A program made the translations under genes and the position numbers. DNA of 64,000 nt, taken from the NCBI RefSeq assembly GCF_900101885.1, contig NZ_FNAN01000009.1:124001-188000 (forward strand), written 5' to 3'. The notes below the pieces were generated by a model. It was not told where the DNA came from, searched no databases, and saw only the letters and a list, made by a program, of their open reading frames with translations. The stretch comes from Dyadobacter soli. GTDB taxonomy: Bacteria; Bacteroidota; Bacteroidia; Cytophagales; Spirosomataceae. This document shows positions 25,969 to 33,442 of this stretch, piece after piece; the first letter of the stretch is position 1, and the number at the start of each line of letters is the position of its first letter.

Positions 25969-26826
25969 TTATTTCGAGAGTGCCGGAATGGCGTTCCGTA
26001 CCGCGTCTTGCGGGCTGGTTGCGTAAGCTTTACTGTAATTTCTTGGTTTCTGCGGCCCGATAGCCCATTCAATGGCGCCGAGGATATGCTTCCGCAGGTC
26101 TTCCTTTTCATAGTCTTCCTTCTGGTGCCCGAGCGAGGTGTAGAAGGAACGCCCGCCGTCGTACTCATGCCACCAAACCGACGGGAACACGTCGCCGAAT
26201 GTATCCAGTGCCTTTCCGGCCGGTTTTTGAACCGTGGAATGATCGTTTACGGCGAGTACATTCAGGTTTACACCCAATTCTTTGATAAAATAAAACTCGT
26301 CGATCTGCCGCGGCCAGGTTTTGCCCAAATGCGCCAGCGAAGGATTTTTTGTATCAAGAATTTTTACCGAAAAACTCTGTCCCGGCTCATGCCAGAAGAA
26401 CGTGCCGCCCAGCAAATCCTTGAACCACCGCCATTTACGCTCGGTGCCGGAAGCTGAATGTAGCCCTACAAAATTGCCGCCTGACTGAATGTAGCGCATG
26501 AATGCAACCCGCTGGGCATCGGTATCGAAAACGTCGTTATTGGTATTCGAAAACACCAGACAATCGTACTGTTTCAAATTTTCGTCCGTAAACTTCGATG
26601 GGTCGGAAGTGGTATCGACCGCAAAGCCGTTTTGTTTCCCCAAAGCCAGGATCGCCACCTTGGAACTGGCAATGTTATCATGCACGTAACCCTTCCCGTT
26701 TTTGGTATAAACCAGGACTTTCACCTTGTCCCATTTAATCTTCTGAGCGTGTGTACGCACCGGCCACCCCAGCCCAAGGAATAGCAGGCAGAGCAGGCAT
26801 GTTTTCAGGATGTTTTGTTTTTTCAT
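25969..26826 (-). CDS. ThuA domain protein, exported
   Basis: The 285-residue protein has a signal peptide (about 1-27, ending in RTHAQ) and one ThuA domain, a class-I glutamine-amidotransferase-like fold linked to trehalose and related sugar use. Characteristic segments are KVLVYTKNGKGYVHDNI, YDCLVFSNTNNDVF, FVGLHSASGTERKW, FYTSLGHQKEDYE and HILGAIEWAIG. It precedes the exported Gfo/Idh gene, and ThuA plus Gfo/Idh is a frequent Bacteroidota pairing, so the two likely act on the same sugar in the periplasm. Confidence 0.92.
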   Translation of the reverse strand: MKKQNILKTCLLCLLFLGLGWPVRTHAQKIKWDKVKVLVYTKNGKGYVHDNIASSKVAILALGKQNGFAVDTTSDPSKFTDENLKQYDCLVFSNTNNDVFDTDAQRVAFMRYIQSGGNFVGLHSASGTERKWRWFKDLLGGTFFWHEPGQSFSVKILDTKNPSLAHLGKTWPRQIDEFYFIKELGVNLNVLAVNDHSTVQKPAGKALDTFGDVFPSVWWHEYDGGRSFYTSLGHQKEDYEKEDLRKHILGAIEWAIGPQKPRNYSKAYATSPQDAVRNAIPALSK

Positions 26827-26849
26827 TGATACTTAAAGAAAAGGTTTGA

Positions 26850-27692
26850 TTATTTGATGCTTCTTTTATTCTCCGCAACATTTTCAGGAAGCTCTCCTTT
26901 TGCATTTGAGCCGGAGATGATGCTTTTGCCGGTTTTCGCTTCAATTTGTCGCCTGGTATTCCCAGCAATGCTGCCGCCTTCATGTGCGACCACCTTGTTT
27001 TGGTCAAATGTATCCGGCTGATTCTGTTGGGATATTTCAGTTGTTGTGGCCTCCGCGAGCATATTGAGTACCAACTCCAAGTTGGTCATGTGATCACGCA
27101 GGCTTTCTTTTTTGAGATCTTTAAACTGTTTGTATTCCTTGACTGTCTTTTCGCTCCAAGCTTGTGTAATGATGTCGGTAAGTATAGCAAACTCCCTCCC
27201 GGCTTTTACCCCCCGCCGATCCCATTCGTCGGTCAGTTCTTTTCGAACCTCAATGCTTTTTAGGCGTTGATTGATCCACTCTTTGGAATAGCCTTTGCGC
27301 AGATAACTTTGCATTGCGCGATCGATACCAATTTCAGGGTCTTCGGTTTCCTGTATTCTTTCATTACCCAATTTGGCCAGCCACAATTTGAATGGCTCTG
27401 CTTTAGGCGACGGAATTGACTGGATAAGGCGAAGAATTTGCTCAATATCCGCTACGTCCGTTAGATAAAACTTTCCGTCCGCTGATTGCATTTTCAGTTG
27501 ACTACAATTTGTAGCCAACTCGCTTCCTTCATTTTTTAGCCTGGTTTTAAGAACACTCCAGTATTTTCTGGGGTTAGGACTGCCCGTTAAAACACGGACT
27601 ATATCGGTTATTGAAATGTACCATTTCTCGCTTTTATCATCCCAATGGCTGCGGATTTTTTCTTGTGTGAATTCTTCCAGATTGTGTGACAT
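26850..27692 (-). CDS. BRO-N / phage antirepressor-like protein
   Basis: The 280-residue protein has an N-terminal BRO-type domain (about 12-110: KWYISITDIVRVLTGSPN, NPRKYWSVLKTRLKNEGSEL and FYLTDVADIEQILRLIQSIP), then a helical KilA/DinD-like part (about 115-190, with ERIQETEDPEIGIDRAMQSY). The tail is low-complexity and ends in KGELPENVAENKRS. Such proteins are found in phages and as host DNA-damage-inducible (DinD-like) genes. The ATG at 27692 is chosen; an upstream start at 27746 would overlap the SDR gene. It sits inside a sugar operon, 28 bp after SDR and 23 bp before ThuA, which is out of place functionally and points to insertion. Confidence 0.85.
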   Translation of the reverse strand: MSHNLEEFTQEKIRSHWDDKSEKWYISITDIVRVLTGSPNPRKYWSVLKTRLKNEGSELATNCSQLKMQSADGKFYLTDVADIEQILRLIQSIPSPKAEPFKLWLAKLGNERIQETEDPEIGIDRAMQSYLRKGYSKEWINQRLKSIEVRKELTDEWDRRGVKAGREFAILTDIITQAWSEKTVKEYKQFKDLKKESLRDHMTNLELVLNMLAEATTTEISQQNQPDTFDQNKVVAHEGGSIAGNTRRQIEAKTGKSIISGSNAKGELPENVAENKRSIK

Positions 27693-27720
27693 ATGCGTGT
27701 ATAGTTTTGTGTGACAGATT

Positions 27721-28506
27721 CTAAAATCCAATAGAATTCCCTCCATCCACAGGCAGCGAGACGCCTGTAATGAATTTCGCGGCTTCTGAACTCAGGAATA
27801 CTGCTGCCCAGCCGATATCGTCCGGTTTACCCCAGCTAGCCATCGGTGTGCGGTCCATGGCTTTATCGCGTCGTGACGGGTCGCCGTTCATGGCGGTGAG
27901 CATCATTGGTGTTTCGATGAAACCTGGTGCGATGGCATTTACACGGACATTATAGGGTGAAAATTCGGTGGTTAATGCCTTCACCATCCCGCCGACGGCT
28001 GATTTCGATGCCGTGTAAGCTACTACGCGGTCGATACCGTATAATGCGGCCATGGAAGTGATCATCAGAATGGAGCCGCGCTTGCGTTCTACCATACGTT
28101 TGCCGCATTCGCGGGTGATCGAGAAAACAGCGTGCAGGTTGGTTTGGATAACACGGTCGAAATCTTCATCTGTGACTTCGACAGCGTGTTTTTTCATATT
28201 AATACCCGCATTATTGACCAGGATGTCGATTTCGCCGACTTGCATTTCGATAGCCTCGATCAATGCCGGCAATGATTTGAGGTCGGTGATGTCATTAACA
28301 AAATAGCGGGCATTCGCGCCAAGCTTGGGTAATGCTTCTTTCAAAACATCTTCGCGCCTGCCTGTGATCACGAGCTGTGCGCCCGCCTGCGCGAGGCATT
28401 GCGCAATGTAAAAGCCGATGCCGCTCCCCCCGCCGGTGACGAGGGCGATTTTGCCTTCCAGCGAGAAGACATTCAATGATGATTCGGAGTGATTTTGAAC
28501 AGACAT
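27721..28506 (-). CDS. SDR oxidoreductase, gluconate/fructuronate reductase-like
   Basis: The 261-residue cytoplasmic short-chain dehydrogenase shows TGGGSGIG (cofactor glycines, about 24-31), NNAG (about 100-103), and the catalytic Ser and YTASK motif (Tyr and Lys). The C-terminal SLPVDGGNSIGF is typical. It follows uxuA by 24 bp, so it probably supplies the fructuronate-to-mannonate step (UxuB role) or a related KduD/IdnO-type reaction. Start at Met 28506 is chosen over 28521. Specificity is inferred from context. Confidence 0.9.
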   Translation of the reverse strand: MSVQNHSESSLNVFSLEGKIALVTGGGSGIGFYIAQCLAQAGAQLVITGRREDVLKEALPKLGANARYFVNDITDLKSLPALIEAIEMQVGEIDILVNNAGINMKKHAVEVTDEDFDRVIQTNLHAVFSITRECGKRMVERKRGSILMITSMAALYGIDRVVAYTASKSAVGGMVKALTTEFSPYNVRVNAIAPGFIETPMMLTAMNGDPSRRDKAMDRTPMASWGKPDDIGWAAVFLSSEAAKFITGVSLPVDGGNSIGF

Positions 28507-28530
28507 GTATTTAAAAATCAATTAAAACAA

Positions 28531-29736
28531 TTAATACTCCTGAACCGACCGTGCAATGCTCATTTCCAGCCCCCGAAGTTCCGCCAGCGCTTTGAGCCGG
28601 CCGATCATGGAGTAGCCCGGATAGGTCTTTTTGTGCAGATCGTCGAGCATCTGAAAGCCGTGGTCGGGGCGCATGGGCAGCAGATTGTCGGTATAATGTG
28701 CGGCACGGCGGCGCAGTTCTTCCTGGTGCAATGCTTTCACGACCTCATACATATCCACATCACCATTTAAATGCGGCGCTTCATGGAAATTGCGGTTGTC
28801 CTCGGCTTCTCTTTTGGTCGTTCGGAGGTGCACGAAATGGATGCGGTCGCCCAGCCGCCGGATGATCCCCGGCAGGTCATTGTCAGCCCGGACGCCCAGT
28901 GAGCCGGTGCAGAATGTAATGCCGTTGGCCCGGATGTCGCACGCATTCATAAGTTGCGCGAGATCGGCTTCGGTACTAACAACCCGTGGCAGGCCGAGCA
29001 ACGCCCGCGGCGGATCGTCGGGGTGAATGCAGAGGTTAATGCCCGCTTCCTGCGCCACCGGTGCTACCTGGCGGATGAAGTAATACAGGTTTTCGCGCAA
29101 TTCTTGGTCGCCGATTTCCGCGTATGCATTGAGTAGTTCCTGAAAATTGGCGAGTTCAAATGCCTCTTCGGAGCCTGGTAAGCCCAGTAAAACGGTATTA
29201 GTCAGCAGTTGAATCTCGACGGGCGACATACTCTGCAACTTCTTCCGGCCTGATTCCTGCACTTGCTGGTCATAGTCTGCTTCGGCACCGGGCCGTTGTA
29301 GGATATAGAGGTCGAACAACGCGAAATCCTCCCACACGAAACGTAGCGTTTTATGGCCTTCGGGGAAGGTATAGGTCAGGTCGGTGCGTGACCAGTCGAG
29401 TACCGGCATGAAGTTGTAGCATACCGTTTTGATCCCTTCCGCGGCAAGATTACGCAGCGAGGTTTTATACTTCTCGATGTACTCATCGCGTGCCGGCAAT
29501 CCTTTTTTAATATGCTCATGTACGGGAAGACTTTCTACCACGAGCCATTTTAATGACGTATATCGCTCATTACCAACCTCGATCAGTGAAATTCTTTCCC
29601 GGATCGCCTCTCTCGTCCACACCTCGCCGACGGGCATCTGATGCAGCGCGGTCACGACGCCACTACATCCAGCCTGGCGGATGTCCATCAGCGAAACCGG
29701 ATCATTGGGGCCGAACCAGCGCATGGTTTGAATCAT
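28531..29736 (-). CDS. uxuA: Mannonate dehydratase
   Basis: The 401-residue cytoplasmic enzyme dehydrates D-mannonate to 2-keto-3-deoxygluconate in hexuronate breakdown. It begins MRWFGPNDPVSLMDIRQAG, the usual N-terminus, and carries NLCIHPDDPPRALLGLPRVV, GITFCTGSLGVRADND, HFVHLRTTKRE and the C-terminal DHGFQMLDD, metal- and substrate-binding segments of the UxuA TIM barrel. The ATG at 29736 matches the family; a longer reading to 30042 runs through the divergent LacI gene. It heads the operon and faces lacI-type regulation through the operator at 29779-29792. Confidence 0.96.
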   Translation of the reverse strand: MIQTMRWFGPNDPVSLMDIRQAGCSGVVTALHQMPVGEVWTREAIRERISLIEVGNERYTSLKWLVVESLPVHEHIKKGLPARDEYIEKYKTSLRNLAAEGIKTVCYNFMPVLDWSRTDLTYTFPEGHKTLRFVWEDFALFDLYILQRPGAEADYDQQVQESGRKKLQSMSPVEIQLLTNTVLLGLPGSEEAFELANFQELLNAYAEIGDQELRENLYYFIRQVAPVAQEAGINLCIHPDDPPRALLGLPRVVSTEADLAQLMNACDIRANGITFCTGSLGVRADNDLPGIIRRLGDRIHFVHLRTTKREAEDNRNFHEAPHLNGDVDMYEVVKALHQEELRRRAAHYTDNLLPMRPDHGFQMLDDLHKKTYPGYSMIGRLKALAELRGLEMSIARSVQEY

Positions 29737-29778
29737 AATGCAATGTGTTTTTATTAAAATATAAATATAATATTGTAT

Positions 29779-29792
29779 TGTAACCGATTGCA
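29779..29792. promoter_or_regulatory. LacI/GalR-family operator (TGTAACCGATTGCA)
   Basis: The 14-bp site matches the LacI/CcpA pseudo-palindrome TGNAANCGNTTNCA at every fixed position. It lies 42 bp before the uxuA start (minus) and 70 bp before the LacI-type regulator start (plus), placed to control both. Confidence 0.75.
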
Positions 29793-29862
29793 TTAACTTG
29801 CCATAAATTTTGGCAACAGGGCTTTCTGTCAAAAGACGGAAAATGCCGACGTAATCCCTTAC

Positions 29863-30903
29863 ATGGAAAGGATGATGGAAAAGGAAATTACCATTTATGA
29901 CCTCGCAAAAATACTGGCATTGTCGCCTGCGACGGTAAGCAGGGCACTGAACGACCATCCTGCGATTAACGTCAAAACCAAGGCGCTCATTGCGGAGAAG
30001 GCGGCCGAGCTCGGCTACCGTTCCAATACATTTGCGAGCCATTTGCGGACCCGCAAAACCAACACCCTGGGCGTGATCGTGCCGAGGCTTAATAGTAATT
30101 TTATGTCGACTGTCCTCGCCGGAATGGAAGAGGTTGCTAATAATTTTGGGTATAACTTGCTGATTAGTCAGTCGTTAGAGTCTGAATTGAAAGAGCGGGC
30201 GAATGCGAAAACGATGTTCGACAGCCGTGTGGACGGTCTGCTGGTATCCGTAGCTTACGACACCGATTCGATCGACCATTTCGTCACATTCATCAACCGC
30301 AACATCCCTGTCCTGTTCTTCGACCGCATTATGGATCACCCTCGATGCGGTGCCGTAATTATCGACAACGAGCAGGCTGGTTACGACGCGACGCGCCATT
30401 TGCTGGATCAGGGCTGCCGCAGGATCATTCACGTCACCGGCGACCTGCGAAGAAATGTGTACGCCGATCGAATGAATGGTTTCAAACGCGCGTTGGCTGG
30501 ACAAAACCTGCCGCAGGATAATCGCTTCATTATATCGACTGATCTGAGCCAGGAAGCCGGTCGGCAAATCGCCGCGCAGATTGATCAAATGGCGGAAAAA
30601 CCCGACGGCCTCTTCATCGCTAACGACCTCTGTGCGGCGATTTGCATGCAGGTTCTGAAAGAAAAAGGTTACGCCATTCCGGACGACATTGCCATTGTCG
30701 GTTTCAACAATGATCCTGTGTCACAAGTAGTGTCTCCCCAACTCACTACCGTTTTTTACCCGGGCTATCAAATGGGTAAAACGGCGATGACTACGATGAT
30801 CGGCCAACTAAATGGTACGAAGCTAATAGACCACTCCGAACCAATTATTCTCCGCTCGGAACTGATTATCAGAAGGTCGTCGATTCGCTTTGAGAATTTG
30901 TAA
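29863..30903 (+). CDS. LacI family transcriptional regulator of the hexuronate operon
   Basis: The 346-residue repressor has the N-terminal LacI HTH (EITIYDLAKILALSPATVSR, about 7-26, then RALNDHPAINVKT) and a periplasmic-binding-protein effector domain (about 62-340: GVIVPRLNSNFMSTVLAG, VDGLLVSVAYD, DGLFIANDLCAAICM, AIVGFNNDPVS). Translation may begin at 29863 or a few codons later (Met4 or Met5). It is divergent from uxuA with a perfect LacI-type operator between, so it most likely controls uxuA and its own gene, released by a hexuronate intermediate. Confidence 0.95.
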   Translation: MERMMEKEITIYDLAKILALSPATVSRALNDHPAINVKTKALIAEKAAELGYRSNTFASHLRTRKTNTLGVIVPRLNSNFMSTVLAGMEEVANNFGYNLLISQSLESELKERANAKTMFDSRVDGLLVSVAYDTDSIDHFVTFINRNIPVLFFDRIMDHPRCGAVIIDNEQAGYDATRHLLDQGCRRIIHVTGDLRRNVYADRMNGFKRALAGQNLPQDNRFIISTDLSQEAGRQIAAQIDQMAEKPDGLFIANDLCAAICMQVLKEKGYAIPDDIAIVGFNNDPVSQVVSPQLTTVFYPGYQMGKTAMTTMIGQLNGTKLIDHSEPIILRSELIIRRSSIRFENL

Positions 30904-30950
30904 ATTGCATTACATTCAACGTTTGCCAAACGCATTCACCTGTAATTCAC

Positions 30951-30958
30951 TATTTTTG
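30951..30958 (+). promoter_or_regulatory. Putative -7 box (TATTTTTG) of the Uma2 gene
   Basis: An exact TAnnTTTG match ends 15 bp before the Uma2 ATG. The nearest upstream TTTG (30922-30925) is 25 nt away, longer than usual, so support is partial. Confidence 0.4.
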
Positions 30959-30973
30959 AAAACAAGCAGAAAT

Positions 30974-31528
30974 ATGGAAGCTGTGGCTGAAAGACTCTAT
31001 TCACTGGAAGAATACTTCGCCTTTTGTGAAACCCACGAAGGTAAGTTTGAATTCGTCAACGGAGAAATCATAGAGATGGCAGGAGAAACTACCACTTCCA
31101 ATCGTATTGCTGGCAACATTCATCGCTATCTAGGGCATCTCTTGGATGAGGGGCCTTATGAGTTTTATCAAAATGATGTAAAATTAAAATTGGAAGAAGG
31201 AAAGGTTGTACGTCTTCCTGATTTCATGATTTGCGAAGAAAAGGGTGACGCCATTCGCTATACCACCCTTCCACTTCTGATCGTCGAAGTGCTGTCCGAA
31301 AGCACAGCCAAAACCGATCGCATTGATAAACTTCGCGAATATTCCTCGGAAGCTTCTTTGCTTTATTACTTGATGATCGAGCAGACCAAATGCGGCGTTG
31401 AAATGTACATCCGCGACGGCGAGCGGTGGTATACCGAGTTCTACGAAAAATTGGAAGATGTGATCAAACTTCCTTACTTCAATGCTGAGCTGCCGGTCAG
31501 TGCAGTTTACCGAAAGGTCAAGTTTTAA
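30974..31528 (+). CDS. Uma2 family endonuclease-like protein (DUF820)
   Basis: The 184-residue protein of the PD-(D/E)XK superfamily matches Uma2: YSLEEYFAFCETHEGKFEFV, NGEIIEMAG, the conserved Asp in RLPDFMICEE and the E-V-x-S motif in LLIVEVLSEST. The family, abundant in Cyanobacteria and Bacteroidota, has a nuclease fold but no assigned physiological role. The ATG at 30974 is chosen. Its 3' end overlaps the convergent YoeB-like toxin gene by 11 bp. Confidence 0.88.
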   Translation: MEAVAERLYSLEEYFAFCETHEGKFEFVNGEIIEMAGETTTSNRIAGNIHRYLGHLLDEGPYEFYQNDVKLKLEEGKVVRLPDFMICEEKGDAIRYTTLPLLIVEVLSESTAKTDRIDKLREYSSEASLLYYLMIEQTKCGVEMYIRDGERWYTEFYEKLEDVIKLPYFNAELPVSAVYRKVKF

Positions 31529-31787
31529 ATTTGTAATGCCCTTTTAACGAAAAAACGACGATTTTGTCGTCGTTTACTGAGTATACCATTCTGTGTTCCT
31601 TATCGATTCTTCTAGACCATTTCCCGGAGAGGTTTCCTTTTAGACCTTCTGGTTTGCCAATGCCTTGAAATGGGGAGGTTTGAATGGCATCCAGTAGCTG
31701 CCTGACCCTTTGAAGAATCCGCGCATTGCCGGATTTTTTCCAATGCTGCAAATCCTTTAAAGCGTCGGAGGTCAGCTCTATTTCCAT
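31518..31787 (-). CDS. YoeB/Txe-type mRNA interferase toxin
   Basis: The 89-residue RelE-superfamily toxin shows KPEGLKGNLSGKWSRRIDKE and HRMVYSVNDDKIVVFSLKGH, ending GHYKFKT: the family's catalytic glutamate/arginine region and C-terminal His-Tyr pair. It would cleave ribosome-bound mRNA. Its start overlaps the antitoxin gene by 10 bp, the usual antitoxin-first order. It overlaps the convergent Uma2 gene by 11 bp, so transcription of either may affect the other. Confidence 0.92.
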   Translation of the reverse strand: MEIELTSDALKDLQHWKKSGNARILQRVRQLLDAIQTSPFQGIGKPEGLKGNLSGKWSRRIDKEHRMVYSVNDDKIVVFSLKGHYKFKT

Positions 31788-31981
31788 ATATCATCCAGCG
31801 TTATTTTGGTAGTGCGCCCCGCCACAACGTCCTCTTCGCCCCGCTTCATTTTTGCAACGAAATCAGGATCGTAAAGACCTTCGCGCTCCTCCATTTTAAA
31901 TGAGATATTTAATTTTTTGAAGAATGCTTCGATTGCGTTGCGTTCGTCCTGGTCCTTCGGTTGTACAATGAAAGTTTCCAT
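31778..31981 (-). CDS. Antitoxin of the YoeB-type pair
   Basis: The 67-residue acidic protein (METFIVQPKDQDERNAIEAF, ending in ITLDDIWK) is of the DUF2683-like type often found before YoeB/RelE toxins. The C-terminal part would wrap the toxin; the N-terminus does not look like a classical Phd/YefM fold. It overlaps the toxin start by 10 bp and has an excellent promoter 19 bp upstream (32000-32031). Confidence 0.85.
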   Translation of the reverse strand: METFIVQPKDQDERNAIEAFFKKLNISFKMEEREGLYDPDFVAKMKRGEEDVVAGRTTKITLDDIWK

Positions 31982-31999
31982 GCTGATACTGGTTTATAT

Positions 32000-32031
32000 C
32001 AAAGTTAACGCTTTTCGAATAGTCGTCCAAA
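32000..32031 (-). promoter_or_regulatory. Promoter of the YoeB-type toxin-antitoxin operon
   Basis: On the minus strand TTTG (32028-32031), a 20-nt spacer and TAACTTTG (32000-32007) match the Bacteroidota consensus. The start point would be about 12 nt before the antitoxin ATG. Confidence 0.7.
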
Positions 32032-32063
32032 GACGCGCCAGGTATCAGAATTAGGTAATGGTT

Positions 32064-33434
32064 TTAAGGTAAGCCTAACACAAACACCTGTTGCACCCCC
32101 TTCCCAGCCGCATTCTTAACCAGCCGGTTAAATGCCAGCACCTGCCCATCCGCAGACCACACCAAATTGCTTGTAACAAACTCCGAAGGTTCAGTTAGTA
32201 CCTGAATTCTTTCTTTAAACGGTACACTACCCACTTCACAAAGCACGATGCTACCGTCAAAAACATAGGTAACATGCTTCCCGTCCGGATGCCAGCGGAG
32301 GTTGCCGGTAATGTCGGATGCGCATTCAGTGACCTGGCGCGGCGTGCCGCCATTCGGCGAAATGGTGAATATCTGATTGGTGCCGTTCTCATCTTTCGCA
32401 ATAAATGCCAGCTGGCTGCCATCCGGAGAGGAGCGTACAATGCCGGAGCAGCCCGGATGCGGCGTATTGGCCGTAAATGTGAGGCGGCGCTGGACGGCAC
32501 CTTTCGGAGGCATTGGAAAATCGGTATCGGTGCCTTCCAGCGGGCCGAGCGGGCCGGGCGGGGTGATGTCTTCGGGAATATCTACGATGAAAAGCTCGGG
32601 TACGTCTTTGCCATTTTTATCATTGACCGTTCCGAGAAATGCGCGGGCGATTTGCCGGGTACCATCTTGCTTTAGATAGCCATTTGTTCCTACCCAGCTG
32701 TCACTAGCGGCATGGCTGATTGCGTCGCTTCCCGGTGCAGGGTTTGGAACAACCCGCACCACTAATGCACTAAACCATTCACCCGAGACATTCTCAATAT
32801 TCTCATCGACTTTAACAGGCCTTCCTTTTTTAGAAACACCGATCGTTCGCAAATTTCGCTTCTGTCCCGTCGAATCTTCCAATGCTTTGAGAATAGCATC
32901 ATTATAGGTGAACCCGATCCACTGGCCGTCGCCGCTCCACTCGTGCCGGTGCGTGCCCCCGCGTAATGCGCCGGGTGTGTACGGGGGCGTCACGTCGCGG
33001 GCGTCCATGTACACGGGTACGTTCGGGCGGGCGTCGTGGATGATCACGCCGGTGCGGCGCCATTGCTGGTAGGGATTATCCTTGGTACTGTTTGCGAGGC
33101 CGTGAATGAATACGACGGCGTTTTCTTTCGGGCTATAACTCACAGCTCCGGCGCCGGGCCCCCAGGCGGCATTGCCTTTTATATCCAAAAGAACTTGTTT
33201 CTCTCCCGTTTCAATGTTCACCCGCTCGATCCGCGCCGATTCCGCGATACCGCCCTCATCCGTTCTGGTGTCGTACACGAGCCATTTGCCGTCGGGCGAA
33301 AAGTTGTCGTTGTTGTCCAGGTCGTGGTGGTAGGTCAGATCGTGGGTGATCTGTTTTTCTGCGGTGTCGGTCTGGCAGGATTGCATGCTGGCGAATGTTA
33401 GGAACGTTAAAACCGGGATAGAAACAAGTCTCAT
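32064..33434 (-). CDS. DUF3748 (YidR-like) beta-propeller lipoprotein
   Basis: The 456-residue protein has a lipoprotein-type signal (TFASMQSC, Cys18) and TolB-like beta-propeller repeats: NFSPDGKWLVYDTRTDEGG, HRHEWSGDGQWIGFTYND, RSSPDGSQLAFIAKDENG, RWHPDGKHVTYVFDG and VWSADGQVLAFNR. The overall sequence resembles E. coli YidR (DUF3748), which has no proven function. Start at 33434 is chosen; a longer reading overlaps the previous gene. It is the last gene of the five-gene operon, 8 bp after the first propeller-barrel gene. Confidence 0.85.
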   Translation of the reverse strand: MRLVSIPVLTFLTFASMQSCQTDTAEKQITHDLTYHHDLDNNDNFSPDGKWLVYDTRTDEGGIAESARIERVNIETGEKQVLLDIKGNAAWGPGAGAVSYSPKENAVVFIHGLANSTKDNPYQQWRRTGVIIHDARPNVPVYMDARDVTPPYTPGALRGGTHRHEWSGDGQWIGFTYNDAILKALEDSTGQKRNLRTIGVSKKGRPVKVDENIENVSGEWFSALVVRVVPNPAPGSDAISHAASDSWVGTNGYLKQDGTRQIARAFLGTVNDKNGKDVPELFIVDIPEDITPPGPLGPLEGTDTDFPMPPKGAVQRRLTFTANTPHPGCSGIVRSSPDGSQLAFIAKDENGTNQIFTISPNGGTPRQVTECASDITGNLRWHPDGKHVTYVFDGSIVLCEVGSVPFKERIQVLTEPSEFVTSNLVWSADGQVLAFNRLVKNAAGKGVQQVFVLGLP

Positions 33435-33442
33435 GGCAAAAT

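Noticed and set aside
27692..27746. Upstream start for the antirepressor-like gene
   Set aside because: It would overlap the SDR gene end and add residues unlike the family's N-terminus.
28531..30042. 503-codon reading of mannonate dehydratase
   Set aside because: The extra N-terminus crosses the promoter and the divergent LacI gene; the ATG at 29736 fits the family start.
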